A stretch of DNA of 64,000 nt, from NCBI RefSeq assembly GCF_000472285.1, contig NZ_KI421420.1, positions 53,868 through 117,867 on the forward strand, given 5' to 3'. Positions 55,804 through 64,000 of the stretch are shown here, one piece after another. The notes under the pieces are model-generated. The model did no database searches. It saw only the letters and a list, made by a program, of their open reading frames with translations, and was not told the DNA's origin. Position 1 is the first letter of the stretch. Each line of letters opens with the position of its first letter. A program made the translations under genes and the position numbers. Source of the DNA: Desulfuromonas sp. TF. Lineage in GTDB: Bacteria; Desulfobacterota; Desulfuromonadia; Desulfuromonadales; ATBO01.

Positions 55804-57423
55804 TCACAGCACGGAATCGGCGAAGCGGATGCCCCGGCGCTCGAGCAGGCTACCCTCGGCCAGATAGAGCCGGACCAGGGCGATGCGGTAGTTGACGATC
55901 GCCTCGACCTCGGCAATTTGGCTGACCAGCAGATCGCGCTGAGCCTGGGCCACCAGCAGGGCGGTGCTGGCGCCGACCTCGAAGCGCTCCAGCTCCGCCT
56001 GCACCGTCTCTTCCTGCAGGGCGCGGGTCGCCCGGGAGGCGGCGATCTGCTGCCCGGCCCGGTCGACCTCGTTGGCCGCCAGCCGCACGTCGAGACGGAC
56101 CAGCTGGCGCAGGTTGCCGACCGCTTCGGCCGCCTGTAGGCGGGATGCGCGCGCGGCCAGATCGCGCCCCTCGGCGCTGCGGTTGCCGAGGAAATGGCTC
56201 AGCCGGATGCCGCCGGTGACGTCGTAGGCCGGACCCTCCAGTTCCCGGAAGGAATCGCTGAAGGTGTCGGCGAAGCCGCTGCGGCCGAGGGCGATGAACA
56301 GGTCGAGGCGCGGCAGCAGGCCGTTGCGGGTGACCACCGTGGCCAGGCGGTTGCTCGCCAGGCGCAGGCGGGCTTCGTTGAGGTCGGGGCGCAGCTGCTC
56401 GGCAAGCTGAAGGCGTTCGGGCAGATCGGTGACCGGCTCGGCTTCGAGGCGCGGATCGCTGACCGCGACCACGGAGCGATCGAGCGAATCGTCCGAGCCG
56501 GGGTTGACCAGACGCAACAGGCGCAGGCGCCGCTCCTCGAGCAGGCTCCGTGCGTTGATCAGCGCCTGGCGGCGCAGGGCCACCTCGACGCGGGCCGCCG
56601 CCGCCTCGATCGGCGCGAGGATGCCGACCTCGATGCGCAGCTCGATGGCGTCGCGCTGCTGCTCGGCGACGGCCAGGGAGCTTTCGAAGATGGCAATTTC
56701 CTCCCGGGCGAGCACATAGTTCCAGAAGGCGATTTCCGCGTCGGCAAGGACCGCCTCGGTGAAGCCGCGCAGCTCGTAGCGGCTGGCGGCGGTATCTAAT
56801 TCGGCCTGTCTCACCTCGGCCAGGTTCACCGCGGGACCGAAGCCCCGCAGCAGCGCCTGGGTGACGCTGAGGCCCAGGCGGGCGGACTGCTGCTCGGGGG
56901 CGCGGTTGGATATGCTTCGCTCCTGGGAGACGGTCGCCTCGAATAAGGTTCCGGTAGGCAACTCCTGGCGGATGCCGGCGACGGCGAAGCGGTCGCTCCC
57001 CTCGACGCTGAACTCGGTGCCGGTGGAGCGGGCTGTCTCCTGGGAGCGCTCCTCGCCGTACTCGAATTCGGCGAAGAGTTCGGGATCGAAGCGCCCCCGC
57101 TCGATTGGCTCGAAGGCTCCTGCGATCACGGGATCGAGATTGCGCACCCGCAGATCGCTGTTGTTGGCAAGCGCCAGCATGACCGTCTGCTCCACGGAAA
57201 GCTCGAGTGGGCCTTCGTCCGGAACGGCCACGCGCTCCTCCGCGGGCGGATCGAGGTGCCAGGGCTCAGGGACCCGGATAGGATCTAAAGGCGCCTTGGC
57301 GGCGGCCTCCCGGGGAGCTTCCTCGAACACGCCCCATCGGTCGGGGCGGGCGCAGCCGCTCAGCGGCGCTGACAGCAGCAACAGCACGGCGGTGGCGGCC
57401 TTCGACCATCGGGGAAATCTCAT
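55804..57423 (-). CDS. TolC-family outer membrane efflux protein (lipoprotein)
   Basis: Signal peptide with lipobox ([11 protein letters not shown], Cys near residue 24), then two OEP repeats of helical hairpins ([73 protein letters not shown]). It forms the outer-membrane channel of a tripartite RND pump. Its start overlaps the stop of the RND gene by 4 bp. 539 aa. Confidence 0.93.
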   Translation of the reverse strand: MRFPRWSKAATAVLLLLSAPLSGCARPDRWGVFEEAPREAAAKAPLDPIRVPEPWHLDPPAEERVAVPDEGPLELSVEQTVMLALANNSDLRVRNLDPVIAGAFEPIERGRFDPELFAEFEYGEERSQETARSTGTEFSVEGSDRFAVAGIRQELPTGTLFEATVSQERSISNRAPEQQSARLGLSVTQALLRGFGPAVNLAEVRQAELDTAASRYELRGFTEAVLADAEIAFWNYVLAREEIAIFESSLAVAEQQRDAIELRIEVGILAPIEAAAARVEVALRRQALINARSLLEERRLRLLRLVNPGSDDSLDRSVVAVSDPRLEAEPVTDLPERLQLAEQLRPDLNEARLRLASNRLATVVTRNGLLPRLDLFIALGRSGFADTFSDSFRELEGPAYDVTGGIRLSHFLGNRSAEGRDLAARASRLQAAEAVGNLRQLVRLDVRLAANEVDRAGQQIAASRATRALQEETVQAELERFEVGASTALLVAQAQRDLLVSQIAEVEAIVNYRIALVRLYLAEGSLLERRGIRFADSVL

Positions 57424-60400
57424 GGAGCGCTCTCCTCTTTGGACGAATGGAACAGGGAATAGACCACCGGGATGAGCACAAGGGTGATCAGGGTCGATCC
57501 TGTCAGTCCGCCGATCACCGCCCTCGCCAGGGGCGCCTGGGCATCGGCCCCCTCGCCGATGCCGAAAGCCAGCGGCAGCAGGGCGAGAATGGTGGTCAGG
57601 GTGGTCATCAGAATCGGCCGCAGCCGCCTACGGCCGGCCTCGGCCACCGCCTCGCGCACCGGCAGACCGCGCCGCAAGAGCTGTCCGGCCTGGTCGACCA
57701 GCAGGATGGCGTTGTTGACGACGATGCCGCCGAGCATGATGCAGCCGATGTACGACTGCAGGTTCAGGGTCGTCCCGGTAAGGAAGAGAATGACCAGCAC
57801 CCCGATGGCGGCCAGGGGGACCGAAGCCATGACCACCACCGGATCGCGGAAGGATTCGTACTGGCAGGCGAGCACCATGTAGACCAGCACCAGGGCGAGG
57901 ATCAGCGAAACGACCAGTTCGCGGAAAGCCTTCTGCTGCTCCTCGAAGTTGCCGGCCACCCGCAGGTCATAACCGACCGGCCGGGGAATCCGGTCGAGAA
58001 GTCCCTGCACCTCGGAAGCGACAGATCCCAGGTCGCGCCCGGCGACGTTCGCCTCCACCCGCACCAGCCGCTGCTGGTCCTTGCGGTCGATGAGGATCGG
58101 CCCGCGGCCGCTTTCGGCCGTGACCAGGTTCCGCAGGACCACCCGCTGCCCCGAATCGGTGGTCAGGGTCAGGTCGAGGATCTCCTCGATGGAGCGCTTC
58201 TCGGCATCCTTGAGCTGGACGAAGATGCGGTAGGACTCCCCTTCGGCACGGAACTCCCCGACCTTGGTCCCGGCGACGGCGGTCTCCAGCACCCGGGTCA
58301 CGTCGCGTACGCTGAGGCCGATATCGGCTATTTTCTGCCGGTCTACACGAATCTCCTGCTGCGGGATCCCCGCTTCGCGGGAAGTGTCGACATCGGTGAC
58401 GCCGGACACCCGGGCAACACCCGCGGCCGCCTGTCGGGACAGGATGTCCAGGGTAGAAAGATCGAAGCCGCGCACCTCGATGGTCACCCCCTCGTCGCCG
58501 CCGAGGAGCCGCTCGAGGAGGAACTGACCCTGAGGGGCGCGGGTGCGGATTTCCATCCCCGGAACAGCTTCGGAAAGCTGCCGCCGCAAGTCGGCGGCGA
58601 TCTCCTCGTTGGAGCGCTCCCGCCGGGCAGCCGGCAGCAGGGAGAGATTGATCTGCCCCTGGGCGGCATCCCCCGGACGCCACCCCGAGGCCCCGACGCT
58701 GACCACCGAGGAGACCGCCTCCGGCACCGCGTCGTGGACGATCTTCTCCATGATCCGGGACTGCCGGTCCACCAGTTCCAGGCGGGTGCCGATCTCCATC
58801 TTGCCGGTCACCCGCACCTCCCCCTCGTCGCTCGGCGGCAGGAACTCGGTTCCGATGAAGGGGAGCAGGAGCAGGCTTGCGCCGAGCAGCGCCACCGCCG
58901 TCAGGATCGTGGCTGCCCGGTGGTCCAGGGCTCTCTTCAGCAGGTCGCGGTAACCGTTGTCGAGACCGCGGAACAGGTTGTCGGCGTGTCCGGCGAGGTA
59001 TTCCATCCACGGCGCCCGCTTACGCCCACCGGATGTCCCGGAACCGGTGAGCAGCCGCGAGGCGAGCATCGGCACCAGGCTGAGGGCGACGAGCAGGGAG
59101 CAGACCAGGGAGAAAACGATCACCAGCGCCAGCTCCTTGAAGAGGATGCCGGCGACACCCCGGACGAAGACCAGCGGCAGGAAGACGACCAGGGTGGTGA
59201 TGGTGCTGGCGATGATCGCCGTGCCCACCTCGCCGGTCCCCTCCACCGAGGCGGTCTGCAGGTCGTCCCCCTCCTCGGTGCGGCGCCGGAAGATGTTCTC
59301 CAGCACCACCACCGAGCTGTCGACCATCATGCCGACGCCGAGGGCCAGACCGCCCAGGGTCATCAGATTGAGGGTGAAGCCGCCGAAGTAGATCAGGGCG
59401 AAGGTCGCGATCACCGAAATCGGTATGGCCAGGGAGATGACCACCGTGCTGCGGATATTGCGCAGGAAGAAGAGCAGGACGACGATGGAGAGGCCTCCCC
59501 CGTAGAGGATGGATCGGGAGACGTTGGCGATGGAGCGCTCGATGAAGTTCCCCTGATTGACCACGGGCACGACGCGAATCTGGGGGAAGGCCTCGTTGAC
59601 GGCGTCGATTTCGGCGAGCACCCGGCGGGAGACCTCGACGGTATTGGCGGCGGCCTGTTTGCGGATGGCGACCCGCAGGCCGCGCTCGCCGTTGACGCGG
59701 ACGATGCGGCTCAGCCTCTCGTAGGTGTCGCGGACCTCGGCAATCTGGCCGAGGGTTACCGCCGCCCCCTCGCGCTTGAAGACCACGGTTTCGCGGACCT
59801 GCTGGAGGCTGGTGAATTCGGCCGGCGCCCGCAGGGTCACCTCGTAGCGCCCCTGCTCGATGCGCCCCGCCGGCAGGTCGAGATTGGCGTCGCGGATCGC
59901 CTGCAGCACCCGGTCGAGGGGGAGATCGAGGGCCCTGATCCGGTCGGGATCGAGCGCGATCCGCACCTCGCGGTTGAAGCCGCCCCACAGATCGACCTGG
60001 GCGACCCCGGGCAGACGGGAGAAACGGTACCGGATCTGATCCTCAACCAGCTGGGTCAGCTCCACGGGGTCGAGGCTGCTGGAGATGCCGAGCAGGACCA
60101 CGGGATAGCTGGCGATGTCGAACTTGCTGATCCGCGGCCGGACGATGTCGTCGGGCAGCTCGTTGATCTCGTCTTCGAGCTTCGCCTGGACGTCGAGAGC
60201 CGCGGTGTCGATGTCGGTCCCCCAGACGAAGCTGACGCGAACGCTGCTGTTCCCCTCCGAAGACTGGGAGGTCATGTCCTCGACACCGGGAACGGTGGCG
60301 ACGATCTCCTCGATGATCTGGGTGATCAGCCGCTCCATCACCTCCGGGCTGGCGCCCTCGTACTCGGTGCGGATGGTGAGGGTCGGCAGTTCGATGTTCG

Positions 60401-60512
60401 GCAGCAGGTCGATCTGCAGACGGCTGAGGGAGACGCCGCCGAGGATCACCACGATCAGGGTGACCATGGTGGTGAAGATCGGCCGCCGGACGCTGAAGCC
60501 GGGCAGTTTCAT
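57420..60512 (-). CDS. RND efflux permease (HAE-type)
   Basis: Inner-membrane proton-driven pump. It begins [19 protein letters not shown] and has twelve predicted TM helices in two halves. [25 protein letters not shown] in TM4 carries the proton-relay Asp region, [16 protein letters not shown] is in TM10, and two large periplasmic loops follow TM1 and TM7. The SVRRP...[11 protein letters not shown] start groups with Gram-negative multidrug exporters rather than the metal CzcA type. 1030 aa, full length. It overlaps the adaptor gene by 4 bp. Confidence 0.95.
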   Translation of the reverse strand: MKLPGFSVRRPIFTTMVTLIVVILGGVSLSRLQIDLLPNIELPTLTIRTEYEGASPEVMERLITQIIEEIVATVPGVEDMTSQSSEGNSSVRVSFVWGTDIDTAALDVQAKLEDEINELPDDIVRPRISKFDIASYPVVLLGISSSLDPVELTQLVEDQIRYRFSRLPGVAQVDLWGGFNREVRIALDPDRIRALDLPLDRVLQAIRDANLDLPAGRIEQGRYEVTLRAPAEFTSLQQVRETVVFKREGAAVTLGQIAEVRDTYERLSRIVRVNGERGLRVAIRKQAAANTVEVSRRVLAEIDAVNEAFPQIRVVPVVNQGNFIERSIANVSRSILYGGGLSIVVLLFFLRNIRSTVVISLAIPISVIATFALIYFGGFTLNLMTLGGLALGVGMMVDSSVVVLENIFRRRTEEGDDLQTASVEGTGEVGTAIIASTITTLVVFLPLVFVRGVAGILFKELALVIVFSLVCSLLVALSLVPMLASRLLTGSGTSGGRKRAPWMEYLAGHADNLFRGLDNGYRDLLKRALDHRAATILTAVALLGASLLLLPFIGTEFLPPSDEGEVRVTGKMEIGTRLELVDRQSRIMEKIVHDAVPEAVSSVVSVGASGWRPGDAAQGQINLSLLPAARRERSNEEIAADLRRQLSEAVPGMEIRTRAPQGQFLLERLLGGDEGVTIEVRGFDLSTLDILSRQAAAGVARVSGVTDVDTSREAGIPQQEIRVDRQKIADIGLSVRDVTRVLETAVAGTKVGEFRAEGESYRIFVQLKDAEKRSIEEILDLTLTTDSGQRVVLRNLVTAESGRGPILIDRKDQQRLVRVEANVAGRDLGSVASEVQGLLDRIPRPVGYDLRVAGNFEEQQKAFRELVVSLILALVLVYMVLACQYESFRDPVVVMASVPLAAIGVLVILFLTGTTLNLQSYIGCIMLGGIVVNNAILLVDQAGQLLRRGLPVREAVAEAGRRRLRPILMTTLTTILALLPLAFGIGEGADAQAPLARAVIGGLTGSTLITLVLIPVVYSLFHSSKEESAP

Positions 60513-61720
60513 CGTCGCTCGGCCTCCTTCCCGCCGGCCGAAGCCGGAGCCCCGGCCTCGGCGGGGATGATAATCGCGGAGCCGTCGTCGACCAGCTGCT
60601 GTCCCAGCGTCACCACTCTTCCGCGGAGTCCCTCCCCCTCGACCTGCGTCTTGTCGCCTTCGCGGATCCCTACCCGCACCGGCCGCCAGGCGACCGAACG
60701 TCCATCCTCCGCGACCAGGAAAATCCCGGTGACGTCATCGCGCCGGACCAGGGCCTTCTCCGGAACGATGATCGCTTCGGCCAGGCGCTCGAGCACGATC
60801 TCGGCGCGGATGAACATTCCCGGCTTGAGCCTCCGGCCCGGATTGTCGATGGTCAGCTCGACCCTCGCCTGCCTCGTCTCCTGCCGGAAAACGGGAGCGA
60901 TGCGCTCGATCCGGCCGCGGAAGGTTTCGCCGGGATAGGCATCGGTGCTCAGCGCAACCTCCTGGCCAGGATGCAGGCGGGCATAATCGACTTCGGAGAC
61001 GTAGATCACGCCGTTGATCGGCTGCAGTTCGACAATGAGCAGCAACTCGGTATTGGCGGAGACCGTCTGACCCTCGTCAACATAGCGATCGGCCACCACC
61101 CGCTCGTCGTCCCCGCCGGCCCAGTCGGCGGCAATGGTAGTGTAGCCGAGCCGGATGTTGGCCGCCTCCAGAGAGGCCCGGGCCCGGGCGATCCGGGCGC
61201 CGGCGGCCTCGAGCTGAACCTTTTTCGCCAGCTGGTCGGCCCTGGCCGCATCGTACTGGACCTCGGATGCCACCCCCCGCTCACGCAGCTTCTCGGCACG
61301 GGCCAGATCACGCTCGGCGATCTCCAGGGCGCTCGCCGCCTCGGCGCGATTCGCGCGGGCCACCTCGAGATCGGCCCGGGCCTGGGCGACCGCCTGCACG
61401 AACTCCTCGTTGTCGAGTTCGGCCACCACCTGCCCCCGCGTGACGGTATCGGCGATGTTGACCCTCAGGCGCTCGACCCGTCCGGCGACCTTCGGCGCGA
61501 CGACGAACTGGGCCTGCGGCTCCAGCGCCCCGCTGAAGGTGCGACGCAGCACGATCGGCCCGTGTTCGACCGGCGCCACCTCCACCGGCGCCGCGCGGCC
61601 GCCCCCGCCTTTGTCTGCTCCAGGCGTCCTCTCCCGCACCTGGCCGACCAACAGCCAGGCCAGCAACGCCACCCCGGCGAGCCCAACGACTATACCCGTG
61701 TTTCGGCCGGCCGGACTCAC
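60509..61720 (-). CDS. RND efflux periplasmic adaptor (membrane fusion protein)
   Basis: An N-terminal helix anchors it ([22 protein letters not shown]). The biotinyl-lipoyl half-motifs ([55 protein letters not shown]) flank a long alpha-hairpin, followed by beta-barrel and membrane-proximal domains. It is first gene of the adaptor-permease-TolC operon. The start is GTG 61720; the ribosome-binding site is weak (AACAGAG) and no better in-frame start exists. 403 aa. Confidence 0.93.
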   Translation of the reverse strand: MSPAGRNTGIVVGLAGVALLAWLLVGQVRERTPGADKGGGGRAAPVEVAPVEHGPIVLRRTFSGALEPQAQFVVAPKVAGRVERLRVNIADTVTRGQVVAELDNEEFVQAVAQARADLEVARANRAEAASALEIAERDLARAEKLRERGVASEVQYDAARADQLAKKVQLEAAGARIARARASLEAANIRLGYTTIAADWAGGDDERVVADRYVDEGQTVSANTELLLIVELQPINGVIYVSEVDYARLHPGQEVALSTDAYPGETFRGRIERIAPVFRQETRQARVELTIDNPGRRLKPGMFIRAEIVLERLAEAIIVPEKALVRRDDVTGIFLVAEDGRSVAWRPVRVGIREGDKTQVEGEGLRGRVVTLGQQLVDDGSAIIIPAEAGAPASAGGKEAERR

Positions 61721-62059
61721 CTCTGTTTACTCCGATCCATCATCACCAATCCTTGATCCGGGATTTCCTCTTTTATTTACGTAAAAAGGGGAACTGTCAT
61801 CTTGCCTCAACTCCTTGAGAAAACCATATTTTACGTATCGTGGCAACTGATTTCGGTTTTCTCCGCCGGCGCAAAATCGTCAAAAAAATCAAGTCCTAAC
61901 ACAACCCTAACAAAAAACGAATATACAGGCGCGGCGGCAGGAGTCCGCGTCCATCGATCAAACTAAAAACGGCCTGTATTCTTCGGGTGTTCCTGGTAAT
62001 GTTGAGAGCAGGTGACCGGAGGCGATACGCCGCAAAACTGGAAAGGACACTTAAGCGAC
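61721..62059. other. Divergent promoter region between efflux operon and phosphate transporter
   Basis: No gene is visible in these 339 bp. It is AT-rich in the middle. CCTAACACAACCCTAACA shows a CCTAACA-type direct repeat (about 61893-61913). AAAGGACAC stands before the transporter start. CTGTCAT-like words and a GGCGATACGCC hairpin occur near 62020. Its regulators are unknown. Confidence 0.45.
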
Positions 62060-64000
62060 ATGAGCACCGAGTTTCTCCTGGTCGGAGTCGGAATCCTCGT
62101 CATCATTGCCGTCTTCGACATCATGGTCGGGGTGAGCAACGACGCGGTCAATTTTCTCAATTCATCCATCGGCTCCCGGGTGGCGCCGAGAGCGGTCATC
62201 ATGGTCATCGCCAGCCTGGGGATCATGGCCGGGGTGACCTTCTCCAGCGGCATGATGGAGGTGGCGCGGAAGGGGATCTTCCATCCCCAGCTCTTCACCA
62301 TGCCCGAGCTGCTGACCATCTTTCTGGCGGTCATGATCACCGACATCATCCTGCTCGATCTCTTCAACACCTACGGGCTTCCCACCTCCACCACCGTCTC
62401 CATCGTCTTCGAGCTGCTCGGCGCCGCCGTCGCCGTATCGCTGCTCAAGATCATCCAGGCCGGAGCTGACCTGACGACTATCGTCGAGTATATCAATTCG
62501 GCCAAGGCGATCACCATCATCATGGGGATCCTGCTTTCGGTTGCGATCTCCTTCGTCTGCGGCGCCGCGGTCCAGTTTTTCACCCGTCTCCTGTTCACCT
62601 TTGACTACCGGCAGCGGATCAGGCGCTACGGGGCCCTGTGGGGCGGCCTCGCCCTGTCGTCGATTACCTATTTCATCCTGATCAAGGGGGCCAAGGGCGC
62701 TTCCTTCATGACCAGCCGCAACGTCGAGTGGATCAACGCCAACACCCTCCTGCTCCTGCTGATCATCTTCACCGCCTCGGCCGTCCTCCTGCAGATTCTG
62801 CAGATGATGCACTTCAACATCCTCAAACCGATCGTGCTGATCGGCACATTCGCCCTGGCGATGGCCTTTGCCGCCAACGACCTGGTCAACTTCATCGGCG
62901 TGCCCCTGGCTGGACTGCACGCCTATCGGGCGGCCATGGCGACGGCCGATCCGCTCACCGTCACCATGGGAGCGCTCGCCGCGAAGGTTCAGACGGAAAC
63001 CCTGTACCTGCTGCTGGCCGGCGTCATAATGGTCGTCACCCTGTGGCTGTCCAAGAAGGCCCGGACGGTCACGGAAACGGAGATCGGCCTCAGCCAGCAG
63101 GAGGAGGGAAGCGAACGCTTCGAGTCGATCTTCCTCTCCCGCTCCATCGTGCGACTGGTGCTGCACCTCTTCGATACGGTCAGGGTCATCGTCCCGAAGG
63201 GTGTGCGTGCCCTGGTCAGCCGCCGCCTCAACCCCGAAGCAGCCCCGGCCCTCATCGATCCAGGGAAGAAGCCATCCTTCGACCTGCTTCGCGCGTCGGT
63301 CAACCTGATGGTGGCCAGCGCCGTGGTCTCCTACGCCACCGCCTACAAACTTCCCCTTTCGACCACCTACGTCACCTTCATGGTCGCCATGGGGACCTCC
63401 TTCGCCGACCAGGCATGGGGGCGCGAAACCGCCGTCTACCGCATCACCGGGGTGCTGACCGTCATCGGCGGCTGGTTCCTGACGGCGCTCATCGCCTTCA
63501 CCTTCGCCGGGCTTTTCGCCGCCGTCATCTTCTACGGCGAAGGTTTCGGAGTCCTCCTCCTGCTGGCGCTCGCCGGGGCGCTGATCTGGAATGCCCACCG
63601 CAGGCACCGGACCATGGCGGAAGAGACGCTGAAGGAGAAGGTTTTCAATCTCAAATCCGTCGAGGATCCCCTGAAAAGCGTCGAGACCACCTTCGAGCAT
63701 ATGAGCTTCCTGCTGAAGGAGATCCGCGAATCCCTCGACGCCACGCTGGAGGCCCTCTTCAGGCAGAGGATCGACCTCCTCAGGGTGCGGCGCAAGCGGC
63801 TGAGCAAGATTCAGCAATGGTCGAACATCATCAGCGCCAACATCTTCAAGACCATGAGGCTGATCGACCAGAAAGGGCTCACCGTCTCCCACCGATACGC
63901 CCAGACCATCCGCCGCCTGCAGCCTCAGGGTGCGGCGCAAGCGGCTGAGCAAGATTCAGCAATGGTCGAACATCATCAGCGCCAACATCTTCAAGACCAT
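62060..64000 (+). CDS. Inorganic phosphate transporter, PiT family, with C-terminal cytoplasmic domain (3' end outside window)
   Basis: Membrane phosphate or metal-phosphate symporter. The two PiT signature repeats are present: FDIMVGVSNDAVNFLNSSIGSRVAPRA with FNTYGLPTSTTVSIVFEL, and FAANDLVNFIGVPLAG with YKLPLSTTYVTFMVAMGTSFAD. About ten TM helices come first. After residue 530 a cytoplasmic helical region (EETLKEKVFNLKSVEDPLKSVETTFEHM) resembles PhoU-like helices. From 63923 the reading frame runs into an exact repeat of 63778-63855 in a different phase, so the last about 26 codons (PQGAAQAAEQD...) are probably not native. Start ATG 62060. Confidence 0.88.
   Translation, partial: MSTEFLLVGVGILVIIAVFDIMVGVSNDAVNFLNSSIGSRVAPRAVIMVIASLGIMAGVTFSSGMMEVARKGIFHPQLFTMPELLTIFLAVMITDIILLDLFNTYGLPTSTTVSIVFELLGAAVAVSLLKIIQAGADLTTIVEYINSAKAITIIMGILLSVAISFVCGAAVQFFTRLLFTFDYRQRIRRYGALWGGLALSSITYFILIKGAKGASFMTSRNVEWINANTLLLLLIIFTASAVLLQILQMMHFNILKPIVLIGTFALAMAFAANDLVNFIGVPLAGLHAYRAAMATADPLTVTMGALAAKVQTETLYLLLAGVIMVVTLWLSKKARTVTETEIGLSQQEEGSERFESIFLSRSIVRLVLHLFDTVRVIVPKGVRALVSRRLNPEAAPALIDPGKKPSFDLLRASVNLMVASAVVSYATAYKLPLSTTYVTFMVAMGTSFADQAWGRETAVYRITGVLTVIGGWFLTALIAFTFAGLFAAVIFYGEGFGVLLLLALAGALIWNAHRRHRTMAEETLKEKVFNLKSVEDPLKSVETTFEHMSFLLKEIRESLDATLEALFRQRIDLLRVRRKRLSKIQQWSNIISANIFKTMRLIDQKGLTVSHRYAQTIRRLQPQGAAQAAEQDSAMVEHHQRQHLQDH
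63778..63855 (+). repeat. 78-bp direct repeat, first copy (within PiT gene)
   Basis: CCTCAGGGTGCGGCGCAAGC... to ...CATCTTCAAGACCAT, identical to 63923-64000 at an offset of 145 bp. Confidence 0.9.
63923..64000 (+). repeat. 78-bp direct repeat, second copy, cut by window end
   Basis: Exact copy of 63778-63855 in another frame relative to the PiT gene (145 is not a multiple of three). It may be longer than the window shows. Confidence 0.9.

Noticed and set aside
57447..60938. 1163-codon plus-strand frame over the RND permease gene
   Set aside because: Antisense shadow, rich in His/Gln/Asp, with no domain; the minus-strand RND protein is full length.
62162..63952. 596-codon minus-strand and 436-codon plus-strand frames over the phosphate transporter
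   Set aside because: They are shadows of the PiT frame starting at 62060, which carries the family signature repeats.

Overview
The window looks like chromosome from a GC-rich, anaerobic, diazotrophic bacterium of the Desulfuromonadia (Geobacter/Desulfuromonas-like deltaproteobacteria). The basis is the nif gene set and order with sigma-54 promoters and leader hairpins, a GEMM-type cyclic-dinucleotide riboswitch, a probable selenocysteine rhodanese, a DraT/DraG pair, and dispersed hairpin repeats of the kind common in that group. The assignment rests on recognised protein families, not on a search.

Layout. 1-16.7 kb is housekeeping: a partial Kef-type antiporter, a phospholipase D/VTT fusion with an EEP-family hydrolase, tatB-tatC, nadA, mfd, two parvulin-type chaperones, an OmpR/histidine kinase pair and an S1-domain protein. 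At 16.8-20.8 kb a 3.97-kb element is integrated in tRNA-Pro(CGG). It is bounded by a 52-bp direct repeat and carries a tyrosine integrase, an AlpA-like regulator and one cargo gene resembling AbiJ-type abortive-infection proteins. 21-26.7 kb is a mixed region with a LuxR-type regulator, a secreted protein, small hypothetical genes, a rhodanese gene with an in-frame UGA, a LUD-domain protein, and a GEMM-I riboswitch ahead of a tiny membrane-protein gene.

26.8-41.6 kb is the nitrogen fixation island. nifV is on the minus strand. nifE-nifN-(NifU-like/NifQ fusion) is on the plus strand and converges on a minus-strand operon nifH-nifD-nifK-nifX-fdx-nifX2-nifB. Behind nifH lies a minus-strand group: receiver-like ORF, draT, draG, an HTH gene and a hypothetical gene. 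Together these encode nitrogenase, the FeMo-cofactor pathway (NifB, NifEN, NifX, homocitrate from NifV, molybdenum delivery by NifQ) and ADP-ribosylation control of NifH. Sigma-54 -24/-12 promoters stand before nifV, nifE, nifH and the draT group, and terminator-like hairpins stand in the leaders of nifV, nifH and nifB.

41.7-64 kb holds an SDR, a peptidoglycan-binding protein, a saccharopine dehydrogenase-like protein, a glutaryl-CoA dehydrogenase-like enzyme, a Spy/CpxP-like protein, a RIC/ScdA iron-sulfur repair protein behind an FNR-type box, a DUF3300 protein, LarA, a three-gene kinase/receiver/PP2C cassette, a complete RND efflux operon and a PiT phosphate transporter running off the window end.

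A dispersed hairpin repeat of about 145 bp occurs three times, each time abutting the stop codon of a gene in the same relative orientation. Two related elements lie inside the nifHDK operon.
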